From Streptosporangium sp. NBC_01495 (GTDB taxonomy: Bacteria > Actinomycetota > Actinomycetes > Streptosporangiales > Streptosporangiaceae), in contig NZ_CP109430.1 in assembly GCF_036250735.1 (NCBI RefSeq), positions 8,308,001 to 8,372,000 on the forward strand: a stretch of 64,000 nt of DNA, given 5' to 3'. Position 1 is the first letter of the stretch, and each line of letters opens with the position of its first letter. The notes below the pieces were generated by a model. The model did not search any database. It saw only the letters and a program-made list of their open reading frames with translations, and was not told the origin of the DNA. Positions 8,610 through 16,794 of the stretch are shown here, in pieces. A program made the position numbers and the translations under genes.

Positions 8610-10394
8610 CTATCTGCGCTCGCTCACCACCAGCGCGCTGCCGCCACCGCGACGGGTCGGCTCCGCCACCGCCTGGAGTTTCCCGTGCCGCAGGAACTCG
8701 ACCGCCGTGGCCGCGCCGATCTCGGGATTCAGTACGAGGCTGTGGCCCCGGGCGGTGAGCTCGGCGCCGTAGCGGTCGATGAAGGCCTGCTCCGCCTGGG
8801 TCTGGGCGGTGTTGCGCTGGGTGGCCCTGGGCGCGGCGAGCGCCTCGGGGAGCGACATGCCGAGGTCCCAGCGGTTCACCAGGATCTGCAGCACGGTGGT
8901 GATGATCGTCGAGCCGCCGGGGGAACCCAGCGCGAGCAGCGGCCTGCCGTCGTCCAGGACGATCGTCGGCGCCATCGAGGAACGGGGCCGCTTGCCCGGC
9001 GCGGGCAGGTTCGGGTCGCCCGGAGCCGGGCCGAAGGTGAAGTCGGTCAGCTCGTTGTTGAGCAGGAAGCCCCGGCCGGGGACGACGATGCCGTTGCCGC
9101 CGGTCGACTCGATGGTGATGTTGTAGGCGACCACGTTGCCCCACCGGTCCGTGACCACCAGGTGCGTGGTCTCCGGTCCCTCGGGGGCCGAGGGGGTGGC
9201 CTCGGCCGGCGGCGGGGCCTGGCACGGCCCGTACGTCCCGTCGGGGTTGCCCGGCGCGGCCGGGCTCGCCAGTGCCCGCTCGCCGATCAGGCAGGCGCGC
9301 TCCTTGGCGAACCCGTCGGACAGCAACTCCTTGAGCGGGACGCCCGGAATGTCGCCGACGTACCTGCCCCGGTCGGCGAAGGAGAGCCTGGACGCCTCCA
9401 GGTACTCGTGCTCACCGACCTTCGGCAGGGCCTCAAGGATGTTGAGCGCCTCGCCGACCGTCGAGCCTCCCGAGGACGGCGGCGCCATGCCGTACACGTC
9501 CATGCCCTTGTACGTCACCTTCGTGGGCGGCCGTTCGAGCGCCCGGTAGGCCTTCAGGTCGGCCAGTTCCATCAGCCCCGGCCGCACGTTGCGGGTGGAG
9601 CCCGGAGTGACCGGCGGCTTCTTCACGGTGGCCACGATCTCGGCGCCCAGGGCGCCGCCGTACAGCCACTCGCCGCCCTGCCTGCCGAGCCCGCGGTAGG
9701 TGGCGGCCAGCTCGGGGTTGCGGAAGGTGGAGCCGACCGGCGGCGGGGCCCCGCCCGGCAGGTAGAGCTTGGCGGTGGAGGTGAAGTCCTTGAAACGGGC
9801 GGCGTTGGCGGCCGTCTGGTCGTAGAAGGTCTGGTCGACCTTGAACCCCTCGGACGCGACCTCGACCGCGGGCTTCAGCGCCTGGCGCAGCGAGAGCGTG
9901 CCGAACCTGCGCAGCGCCAGCTCCCACTGGGCCACGCTGCCGGGCACCCCCGCGGACAGCCCGCTGGTCACGGCCTCGTCGAACGGGATGCCCTCCAGAG
10001 ACGTCGGCCCCATCGCCCTCGGCGCGGTCTCCCTGCCGTCGATCGTGTGGACCTTCTTGCGGCGCGCGTCGTAGTAGACGATGAACCCGCCCCCGGCCAG
10101 CCCGGCCGAGTAGGGCTCGGTCACGCCCAGGGTGGCCGCCGCGGCGACCGCCGCATCCATGGCGTTGCCGCCCTCGCGCAGCACGCCCAGCGCGACCTTG
10201 CTGGCGTCGAGGTCGACGGTCGAGACCGCGCCCCCGTACCCCTCGGCGACGGGTTTCTTCTCCTCCCGTGGCCACACCTGTGACACCTGTGACGCCTGTG
10301 ACGCCTGTGGAGAGGCGGCGGCGGGTTGAACGAGCAATACGGAACTTCCCACCAGGATCCCCGCCAGGGGGGTGGCGATTCGACGATTGATCAT
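8610..10394 (-). CDS. ggt: gamma-glutamyltransferase
   Basis: A 594-residue secreted N-terminal-nucleophile hydrolase that transfers or hydrolyses gamma-glutamyl groups, for example of glutathione-like thiols. A signal peptide covers about residues 1-27. It is followed by four 3-residue repeats (SQASQASQVSQV) from a 9-bp DNA repeat at 10276-10311. The GGNAMDAAVAAAATLGV and SAGLAGGGF motifs are typical. Autoprocessing should occur before the first Thr of ETTHLVVTD, which would give the large and small subunits; LGSPGGSTIITTVLQ lies in the small subunit. The ATG has GGGAGGT upstream. It is divergent from a two-component system. Confidence 0.93.
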   Translation of the reverse strand: MINRRIATPLAGILVGSSVLLVQPAAASPQASQASQVSQVWPREEKKPVAEGYGGAVSTVDLDASKVALGVLREGGNAMDAAVAAAATLGVTEPYSAGLAGGGFIVYYDARRKKVHTIDGRETAPRAMGPTSLEGIPFDEAVTSGLSAGVPGSVAQWELALRRFGTLSLRQALKPAVEVASEGFKVDQTFYDQTAANAARFKDFTSTAKLYLPGGAPPPVGSTFRNPELAATYRGLGRQGGEWLYGGALGAEIVATVKKPPVTPGSTRNVRPGLMELADLKAYRALERPPTKVTYKGMDVYGMAPPSSGGSTVGEALNILEALPKVGEHEYLEASRLSFADRGRYVGDIPGVPLKELLSDGFAKERACLIGERALASPAAPGNPDGTYGPCQAPPPAEATPSAPEGPETTHLVVTDRWGNVVAYNITIESTGGNGIVVPGRGFLLNNELTDFTFGPAPGDPNLPAPGKRPRSSMAPTIVLDDGRPLLALGSPGGSTIITTVLQILVNRWDLGMSLPEALAAPRATQRNTAQTQAEQAFIDRYGAELTARGHSLVLNPEIGAATAVEFLRHGKLQAVAEPTRRGGGSALVVSERR

Positions 10395-10524
10395 GAGACC
10401 TCCCGCAGACAGCTTGACTCAGCCCGCGAGCCTTGTCAGCCCCTTCCCTACCGCGGGGGATGTAGTACCTCATGCCTCACGAGACGGACGCGCCCTCCGG
10501 GCGGGCGCACGTACAGTGCTGAGC

Positions 10525-11652
10525 GTGCGCGCCAAACCCCGCTGGGCCGAGTTCCTGCTCCCGCTGTTCGCGGGGGTCTTCCAGGTCATGGGCACCCGCG
10601 GCGTGCAGTGGTGGCAGGTCGACGACCCCGGCATGCTCAGGGTCCCGCTCGACCCGCTGGGCTGCGCGCTCCTGCTGGCCGGGCCTCTGGCCCTGATCGT
10701 ACGCCGCCGCCACCCGGTGCTCTGCCTGGCCGTCGCGACGGGCTCGACCGTGATCTTCATCGGCCTCGGCTACTCGTACGGCCCGGTCTTCCTCAGCCCG
10801 ATCGTCGCGTTCCACACCGCCGTGGTGAGCGGCCACCGGCGGGCGGCCTGGCCGATCTGGGGCCTGACCTACGTGTTCCTCGTGGTCTACACGTCCTGGC
10901 TCGCCCCCGTCCGTACGGCCGGCTGGCTCCACGACCTCACGGTGGGCGCGCTGATGGGCCTGGTCCTGGTGGTGGCGGAGTTCTCGCGGGCCAGGAGGGA
11001 GCGGCAGGCCGAGCGCGAGCGGGTGGAGGAGGAGGAGCTGCGGCGGCAGGCCAGCGAGGAGCGGCTGACCATGGCACAGGAGCTGCACGACGTGCTCGCG
11101 CACAACATCTCCCTCATCCACGTGCAGGCGTCCACCGCGCTGCACCTCATCGACGACCACCCCGAGCAGGCGCGGACCGCGCTCACCACGATCAAGCAGG
11201 CGTCCAAGGACGTGCTGACCGAGATGCGGTCGGTGCTCAACGTCCTCCGCGACGGCGCCCCCCGCTCCCCCACCGCCGGGCTGGACCGGCTCGACGAGCT
11301 CATCGAGCGCAGCGGGCTGCCGGTCACCAAGGAGATCGTCGGCGAGGCCGGGCCGCTGCCTCCCGGCGTCGACCGGGCCGGGTACCGCATCGTGCAGGAG
11401 GCCCTCACCAACGTCACCCGGCACGCCCCCGGCGCGTCGGTCACGGTCGTGCTCGGCTACGACCCCCGCGCGCTGACCGTCCAGGTCACCGACTCGGGCG
11501 GCGACGCCCCCGGGGAGAGCCTGGGCAGCGGGAACGGCGTCCCCGGCATGCGGGAGCGTGCCTCGGCACTCGGGGGAACGCTGACCGCCACGCACCACGG
11601 CCGGGGCTTCCGCGTCGAGGCCCGGCTGCCGATCCCGGAGGAACCCCAATGA
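10525..11652 (+). CDS. sensor histidine kinase (NarL-type two-component system)
   Basis: A 375-residue membrane kinase. The first 150 residues or so hold several hydrophobic segments, followed by a charged coiled linker. The HisKA_3 phosphoacceptor is in MAQELHDVLAHNISLIHVQA. The ATPase domain has VQEALTNVTRHAPG (N box) and GNGVPGMRERASALGG. The frame is open from 10372, but that overlaps the ggt gene. TACAGT at 10512-10517 stands seven bases before the GTG at 10525, suggesting a leaderless start there; the GTG at 10516 is the alternative. The stop overlaps the start of the response regulator (ATGA), so the two genes form one operon. Confidence 0.92.
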   Translation: MRAKPRWAEFLLPLFAGVFQVMGTRGVQWWQVDDPGMLRVPLDPLGCALLLAGPLALIVRRRHPVLCLAVATGSTVIFIGLGYSYGPVFLSPIVAFHTAVVSGHRRAAWPIWGLTYVFLVVYTSWLAPVRTAGWLHDLTVGALMGLVLVVAEFSRARRERQAERERVEEEELRRQASEERLTMAQELHDVLAHNISLIHVQASTALHLIDDHPEQARTALTTIKQASKDVLTEMRSVLNVLRDGAPRSPTAGLDRLDELIERSGLPVTKEIVGEAGPLPPGVDRAGYRIVQEALTNVTRHAPGASVTVVLGYDPRALTVQVTDSGGDAPGESLGSGNGVPGMRERASALGGTLTATHHGRGFRVEARLPIPEEPQ

Positions 11653-12296
11653 TCAAGATTGTTCTCGCAGACGACCAGGCCCTCGTCAGGGCCGGCTTCC
11701 GTGCCCTGCTGGACGCGCAACCGGGGATGACCGTGGTGGCCGAGGCCTCCGACGGGGCGCAGGCCCTGCGGCTCGCCGCCGAGCACGAGCCGGACGTGGT
11801 CCTGATGGACATCCGCATGCCCGGCATGGACGGGCTGACCGCCACCCGCGAGATGCCCGCCGGGCCGAAGATCATCATCCTGACGACCTTCGAGCTGGAC
11901 GAGTACGTCTTCGAGGCCCTCCGCAGCGGCGCCAGCGGCTTCCTGGTCAAGGACACCGAACCGGCCGAGCTCATCCAGGCCGTCCGGGTGGTGGCCGGAG
12001 GCGACGCCCTGCTCTCCCCCGGCGTGACCCGCCGCCTGATCGCCGAGTACGCGAGCCGCGCCAAGGAGCCGCACCACACCCGCGACCTCGGCCTGCTCAC
12101 CGACCGCGAGCGCGAGGTCCTCGCCCTGGTCGGCACCGGCATGACCAACGACGAGATCGCGGGCGAGCTCTTCATGAGCCCCGCCACCGCCAAGACCCAC
12201 GTCAGCCGGAGCATGATGAAGCTCCACGCCCGCGACCGCGCCCAGCTGGTCGTCATCGCCTACGAATCCGGCCTCGTCCGCCCCGGCTGGGTCTGA
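11649..12296 (+). CDS. NarL/LuxR-type response regulator
   Basis: A 215-residue regulator. The receiver domain (1-120) has the acidic pocket in VLADDQ, the phosphorylated Asp in VVLMDIRMPGMDG and the Lys in FLVKDTEP. The C-terminal LuxR helix-turn-helix is LTDREREVLALVGTGMTNDEIAGELFMSPATAKTHV. It is the partner of the upstream kinase, with a four-base ATGA overlap. The signal and targets are unknown; the divergent ggt gene is the nearest candidate target. Confidence 0.94.
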   Translation: MIKIVLADDQALVRAGFRALLDAQPGMTVVAEASDGAQALRLAAEHEPDVVLMDIRMPGMDGLTATREMPAGPKIIILTTFELDEYVFEALRSGASGFLVKDTEPAELIQAVRVVAGGDALLSPGVTRRLIAEYASRAKEPHHTRDLGLLTDREREVLALVGTGMTNDEIAGELFMSPATAKTHVSRSMMKLHARDRAQLVVIAYESGLVRPGWV

Positions 12297-12379
12297 CCCC
12301 GACGCTCTTCCGCGAGAACCCCGCGCCTCACCCCCTCCCCTGGAATACTCAGCGTGTTCACGGCGAGACGGAGGGGCAC

Positions 12380-13015
12380 ATGATCATGGAAACAGCGCCA
12401 CGCCGACGTCACGCGGATCTGAGGCCCTCTCCCGGAACCGCGTCCCGACGTCTGCCACACACGCCACGCGAACTCTTCGACGCCCTCCCGTCCCTTCCTG
12501 GACTGCGAGCCGAGGTGATCGACGGAAGGCTGGTGGTGAGCCCATTGGGCACCCCGGAACACTCCCGAATGGCGATGCGCCTCTTCTCCGAGCTCCGTCA
12601 CCTGATCGCGGAGGGCGACCTGAACGCGTACACGGGTAACGTCGCGGTCCGCGTCGACGGGTCCCACGACTCGGTCGTTCCCGACTTCGTCCTGGCGCCC
12701 GCCGACTGCCCGCGCTGGGGCGCCCGCGAGCTGCTCTCCTCCGGCCTCCTCATGGTCGCCGAGATCGTGTCTCCGGGAAGCGCCGTCGACGACCGCGACC
12801 GCAAGCCCGCCATCTACGCCTCCGGCGGTGTCCCCGTGATGCTCCTCATCGACCCTGTGGCCACCCCCGTCACCGTGACGGTCCTCAGCGACCCCAAGGA
12901 GGGCGAGTACCGGACCTCCACCCGGGTCGAGACGGGTTCACGCCTCCACCTCCCCGAGCCGGTCGGCTTCACCCTCGACACCTCGATCTTCGTGGACGCC
13001 CCGGCCACGCCGTGA
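12380..13015 (+). CDS. Uma2 family (DUF820) restriction-endonuclease-fold protein
   Basis: A 211-residue protein with the Uma2 pattern: ELFDALPSLPGLRAEVIDGRLVV, then SVVPDFVLAP and MVAEIVSPGSAVDDRDRKPAIYA. The PD...E-V-x-S arrangement is the PD-(D/E)xK-like core, with Asp and Glu candidates visible. Start ATG has GGAGG upstream. Uma2 proteins are abundant in actinobacteria and cyanobacteria, and their role is not settled; a nuclease activity is inferred from the fold only. It stands alone between the two-component system and the SHOCT gene. Confidence 0.85.
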   Translation: MIMETAPRRRHADLRPSPGTASRRLPHTPRELFDALPSLPGLRAEVIDGRLVVSPLGTPEHSRMAMRLFSELRHLIAEGDLNAYTGNVAVRVDGSHDSVVPDFVLAPADCPRWGARELLSSGLLMVAEIVSPGSAVDDRDRKPAIYASGGVPVMLLIDPVATPVTVTVLSDPKEGEYRTSTRVETGSRLHLPEPVGFTLDTSIFVDAPATP

Positions 13016-13121
13016 CGAGCGGGGGCGTACGCCACGGGAGGTAGGGCGGGATCGGACGACGGGCCGATTCGCGGTGGGCGTCGCGAGGAGATGGTGGGGG
13101 TGTCTAAAAGGAGGTGAGGAC

Positions 13122-13403
13122 ATGGATGTCCTCTCGATGGCCCCCCACTGGGGCCCCGGACCGTGGTGGCCGGTGTTCCCGGCTTTCTGGATCGTGTTCT
13201 GGATCGTGCTGGGGACGCTCGCGTTCCGGGCCCGGCGCAACGGGTGGGGGCCGTGGGGGGCCCGCCGCGCGTCCCCGGCGACCCCGCCGCCCAGCACGAC
13301 CGCGACGGCGGAGCAGATCCTCGCCGAGCGGTACGCACGCGGCGAGATGAGCGGCGACGAGTATTTCGAGCGCGTGTCGGTGCTGAAGAGCGGCGCCGCC
13401 TGA
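13122..13403 (+). CDS. SHOCT domain membrane protein
   Basis: A 93-residue protein with one Trp/Phe-rich transmembrane helix (about residues 13-30) and a C-terminal SHOCT motif, AEQILAERYARGEMSGDEYFERVSVLK. SHOCT is a short oligomerisation motif usually at the end of membrane or sheddable proteins. The ribosome site AAAGGAGGTGA at 13107-13117 is a nearly complete complement of the 16S tail, so the ATG at 13122 is the start and expression is probably strong. The open frame upstream (from 13074) is not needed. Confidence 0.88.
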   Translation: MDVLSMAPHWGPGPWWPVFPAFWIVFWIVLGTLAFRARRNGWGPWGARRASPATPPPSTTATAEQILAERYARGEMSGDEYFERVSVLKSGAA

Positions 13404-13520
13404 GCGCGCACCCGGCGGGCCGCGACGCCTTCTCACGGCGGCCCCGACCGGTCGGGCGGGTGCGCGCATGGCCGTGCCCGCCGAGGCAGCGGATCGGGAC
13501 CGGTACGCGTTCTTAGAAGC

Positions 13521-14039
13521 ATGAACGGTGAGATAGTCGCTCGCGCGCCCGCGCCGCCCGGCGCCGAGGCGATACTGGTCGACCTGTATCGCGAACACCG
13601 GCTCGCCCTGGTGCGCCTGGCCGTGCTGCTCGTCGGCGACCGGGAAGGGGCGGAGGACGTCGTACAGGACGTCTTCTCCAGACTGCACGGCAAGCATCCC
13701 GAGGTCCTCACCCTGACGTACATCCGCGTCTGCGTGCTCAACGCCTCGCGTTCGGTCCTGCGCAGGCGCGGCGTCGCCGCCAGGGCGGTGCCGGGGCGGC
13801 CGGACGAGCAGGTGGACTCCGCGGAGACGGCCGCGCTGCTGGGCGAGTCGCGGCAGGAGATGCTGACCGCGCTCGGCCGGCTGCCCAGGCGGCAGCGCGA
13901 GGTCCTCGTCCTTCGTTACTACCTCGACCTGTCCTACGCCGACATCGCCCAGGCGACACGCGTCAGGGAGAGCACCGTGCGGTCCACCGCTTTCAGGGCC
14001 CTGGAGCGGCTTGAGCGCGAACTGGGAGGCAAGGCATGA
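13521..14039 (+). CDS. SigE-family ECF RNA polymerase sigma factor
   Basis: A 172-residue sigma factor. Region 2 is LYREHRLALVRLAVLLVGDREGAEDVVQDVF, and region 4 is LGRLPRRQREVLVLRYYLDLSYADIAQATRVRESTVRSTAFRALERL. The pattern matches the actinobacterial SigE (SigK-like, 'sigma-70 family, SigE') ECF group. Its TGA overlaps the ATG of the following membrane protein by four bases, the usual arrangement for a sigma factor and its membrane-bound partner. Target promoters are not known. Confidence 0.93.
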   Translation: MNGEIVARAPAPPGAEAILVDLYREHRLALVRLAVLLVGDREGAEDVVQDVFSRLHGKHPEVLTLTYIRVCVLNASRSVLRRRGVAARAVPGRPDEQVDSAETAALLGESRQEMLTALGRLPRRQREVLVLRYYLDLSYADIAQATRVRESTVRSTAFRALERLERELGGKA

Positions 14040-15229
14040 CCGACATCGAGGACCGGCTCAGGGACGCGATGGCCGCCAAGGCCGAGACCGTGCTGGACGA
14101 CGGGCGGACCCGGGCCCTGCCCCCGCCACGCGGGCTGTCGTCCGGCGCCAGGTGGTGGGCGCCGATGACGGTGGCGGCCGCCATCGCGATCGTGGCGGTG
14201 GCCACCGTCGTGGGGACGCGGACGGTCACGCCACCCGCTCCACCCACTCCGGCGGCACGGCCGACGCCCCACGTCGGCCCCCTTTCACCACCGGTCAAGC
14301 AGGTGTGGCCGGGCGCGGTGCACGAGATCCCGACGAAGGGACCGGGCGGCCGGGTGTTCAAGCCGGACGTGTTCGTCACCGACCGGGTCGTGGTGGGGCG
14401 GGGACTCACCGGGAACCGGCTCGACGGGATCTGGTCGTACGACGTCGACCGGCGGAGGTTCACTCAGATCGCACCGCTCAAGAACGGGAGCGTGATGAAC
14501 GCGCCGCTGGTCTTCGGTGACGGGTATGTGGCATGGTCGGCGCTCCGCGACCGCATGACGGAGATATGGGCGGTGCCGGTCACCGGCGGCGTTCCGCGAC
14601 GGATCGCCTCGATCACGGCCGCGCTGACCAGTGAAAACAGCTACATGGGGATCGATCTGGCCATCGCCGACGGCATGGCCGTGTGGTCGCCGCTCGACGG
14701 CGGCGTCTACCGGGCCCCGCTGAAGGGCGGGAAGGCGTCCCTGATCAATGGCACGAGGGGCTATTACCTGGCCGACTGGCCGTGGGCCGGGTGGCCCGAG
14801 CGGGACATGACGGTGGACCACCCCATCACTCGCCCCATGGAGTTCCTGAAGAACGTCCTCACCGGCGAGGCCAGGGACGCGGCCCCTCCCGCCGGGCGAA
14901 CGTCGTGGGACGACTGCGGGGTGACGTGGTGCTTCAACGGCGTCGAGGCATGGCGACGCGACGGGACGGGCCCGCGCGGGCTGCCGGGGACAGCCTACGG
15001 GGATCTCTACTCGGGCCGCTTCGTCCTGCTCCACCAGAAGGACCGCGACGGCAGGCGGGCGAGCGCCGTGCACGACGTCGCCACGGGACGCACCGGCCTG
15101 CTGTTCCCGATTTCGACAGGCCAGGGCGAGAAGCCCTCCCCCACCCTGTACGCGCAGGAGGGCATGTTCTGGTTCCGGACGGAGCGGGGCACCCAGGTTC
15201 TCCTAAACCTGAACGCCGCCGGACGATGA
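14036..15229 (+). CDS. membrane-anchored beta-propeller protein, putative sigma-factor partner
   Basis: A 397-residue protein coupled to the sigma factor by an ATGA overlap. The first 40 residues are cytoplasmic (MTDIEDRLRDAMAAKAETV), a single transmembrane helix spans about 42-60, and a Pro-rich linker leads to an extracytoplasmic region of about 310 residues with repeated short beta patterns such as GIWSYDVDRRRF, EIWAVPVTGGVPRR and GGVYRAPLKGGK, consistent with a WD40/TolB-like propeller. A Cys pair (CGVTWCF) may be disulfide bonded. The layout suggests an anti-sigma or sensory role, but there is no zinc anti-sigma motif, so this is inference from position. Confidence 0.75.
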   Translation: MTDIEDRLRDAMAAKAETVLDDGRTRALPPPRGLSSGARWWAPMTVAAAIAIVAVATVVGTRTVTPPAPPTPAARPTPHVGPLSPPVKQVWPGAVHEIPTKGPGGRVFKPDVFVTDRVVVGRGLTGNRLDGIWSYDVDRRRFTQIAPLKNGSVMNAPLVFGDGYVAWSALRDRMTEIWAVPVTGGVPRRIASITAALTSENSYMGIDLAIADGMAVWSPLDGGVYRAPLKGGKASLINGTRGYYLADWPWAGWPERDMTVDHPITRPMEFLKNVLTGEARDAAPPAGRTSWDDCGVTWCFNGVEAWRRDGTGPRGLPGTAYGDLYSGRFVLLHQKDRDGRRASAVHDVATGRTGLLFPISTGQGEKPSPTLYAQEGMFWFRTERGTQVLLNLNAAGR

Positions 15230-15304
15230 GTTTCGCCGTCGGCGGGATTTACCCGCGCACCCGGCCGCCAGGAAACATCGAAGAACGCTGGGGACCTGGA
15301 CGTC

Positions 15305-15335
15305 CGGTAAGGACAGCGTGAGCGTTCGGTAAGGA
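15305..15335 (+). repeat. direct repeat of CGGTAAGGA, 22-bp spacing
   Basis: CGGTAAGGA occurs at 15305-15313 and 15327-15335, exactly 22 bases (about two helical turns) apart, 25-55 bases ahead of the copper-type gene. The spacing suits a pair of regulator half-sites. Seen in sequence; function is inferred. Confidence 0.4.
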
Positions 15336-15359
15336 AATGTCACCATCAGTAATCCTCTG

Positions 15360-16667
15360 GTGAGATTACGTTTGGTCCGTGGGGATCGGGATGGTTACCG
15401 GGGATGTCCGCTGAGCGCGGGACCGGCCGCGCTGTTCGCCGGAGGGCTCGCCGCCGGACTGGTCGCGGGTACGGCCTCGTGCGCGGCCGTGCAGGGCGGC
15501 CTGCTCACCGGCCTCACCTCCCGCGGCCGTCCGGCCCGCGCCGACAGACACGGCGGGAGTGACGGGAGCGGGGCGGGGCCTTCGGGTCCCGCGGTCGTCG
15601 CGCTGTTCCTCGCCGGGCGCCTCGGCTCCCACGTGGTGGCCGGAGCCCTGCTCGGGCTGGCCGGGTCCGCCGTGCGGCTGGGCCCCCAGGTCAGGGCCGC
15701 GCTGCTCGTCACGGCCGGGATCGCGGTCGTGTTCTTCGGAATCCGCCTGTTCGGCCGCGAGCCGGAGGGCGGATGCCACCCGGGCACCACGCCGAGCGGG
15801 CGTACGTGGCGGCGTGGCGGCGTGTCCGGGATCGCCGCCCCCACGCCCAGGGCGCTGGCGCTCGGGGCCGCGACGATCCTGCTGCCGTGCGGGGTGACGC
15901 TCAGCACCGAGATGGTCGCGGTCTCCAGCGGGTCGGCGCTGGGCGGGAGCGCGGTGATGGCGGGGTTCGTGGCCGGGACGGCGCCCGCGTTCGCGCTGCT
16001 CGGGCTGGTCCTGCGGCGGGCCGCGGCCACCAGGCTGGCGGCGCTGGCGGGGGTCGTCGCACTGGCGGCGGGCCTGTGGACGATCTCCTCGGGGCTGAGC
16101 CTCGGGGGATGGCTCCCCGGATCCGGCGGCCCGGCGACGGCGTCGGACGGCTCGGCACGGGTGATGAGCGCCCCGGCGGGAACGGCAGGGGCTGCGGGAA
16201 GCCCGGCGGACACCGTGGGCGCCCCGGCGGGGACGGCGAACGACCGGGCGAGCGACACCACGATCGACCTGAAAGGGACAGCCGATCTGAAAGGGACAGC
16301 GGACAATCAAGCAGGCGACACCACGATCGCCCCGAGAGAAACAGCGGACGATCAAGCGGGCGACACCACGGCCGACCCGGCGGACGATCGGACGAGAGCC
16401 GCCGTACGCGCCGCCGACGGCGTCCAGCGGGTCGAGATCTGGGCCACCGACCGGGGATACCGGCCAGGCACGGTGACCGTCCGCGCGGGAGTTCCCGCCG
16501 ACCTCGTCTTCCACCTCGAGGGCGTCCCCGGCTGCACCCGGACGCTCACGATCGACGGCCGCGACGTGGCGCTGCCCGCCACCGTACGGCTGGGCGCGCG
16601 GAAGGCGGGCTCCCTGCGCTACGTCTGCTCGATGGGCATGTACGTGGGGTTCGTGCGCTTCGTCTGA
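15360..16667 (+). CDS. TauE/SafE-like membrane protein fused to a C-terminal cupredoxin-like domain
   Basis: A 435-residue protein in three parts. Residues of about 15-250 hold six to seven hydrophobic segments with two motifs typical of the UreH/DsbD-like branch of sulfite-exporter/cytochrome-biogenesis transporters: GTASCAAVQGG and ATILLPCGVTLSTEM. Residues of about 255-345 form a Thr/Asp/Ala-rich linker with imperfect repeats (DLKGTAD twice, GDTTI-like units). Residues of about 350-435 look like a cupredoxin: YRPGTVTVRAGVPADLVF, GCTRTLTI and YVCSMGMYVGF, giving Cys and Met candidates for Cu binding. The combination suggests copper handling across the membrane. The GTG start is poorly supported and an in-frame TTG at 15372 is possible. 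Confidence 0.78.
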   Translation: MRLRLVRGDRDGYRGCPLSAGPAALFAGGLAAGLVAGTASCAAVQGGLLTGLTSRGRPARADRHGGSDGSGAGPSGPAVVALFLAGRLGSHVVAGALLGLAGSAVRLGPQVRAALLVTAGIAVVFFGIRLFGREPEGGCHPGTTPSGRTWRRGGVSGIAAPTPRALALGAATILLPCGVTLSTEMVAVSSGSALGGSAVMAGFVAGTAPAFALLGLVLRRAAATRLAALAGVVALAAGLWTISSGLSLGGWLPGSGGPATASDGSARVMSAPAGTAGAAGSPADTVGAPAGTANDRASDTTIDLKGTADLKGTADNQAGDTTIAPRETADDQAGDTTADPADDRTRAAVRAADGVQRVEIWATDRGYRPGTVTVRAGVPADLVFHLEGVPGCTRTLTIDGRDVALPATVRLGARKAGSLRYVCSMGMYVGFVRFV

Positions 16668-16794
16668 GCGTCAGCGCACCCGGGGGACCGATGGGCGGAC
16701 CGGCGGGCGGAAGTCCGCGATTACCCTCCGCCATCGAGTGGTTACGTGCCACCCTGTGATCTGTCGGCTGCGCGCCGTCGGCGAGGAGGGTGAC

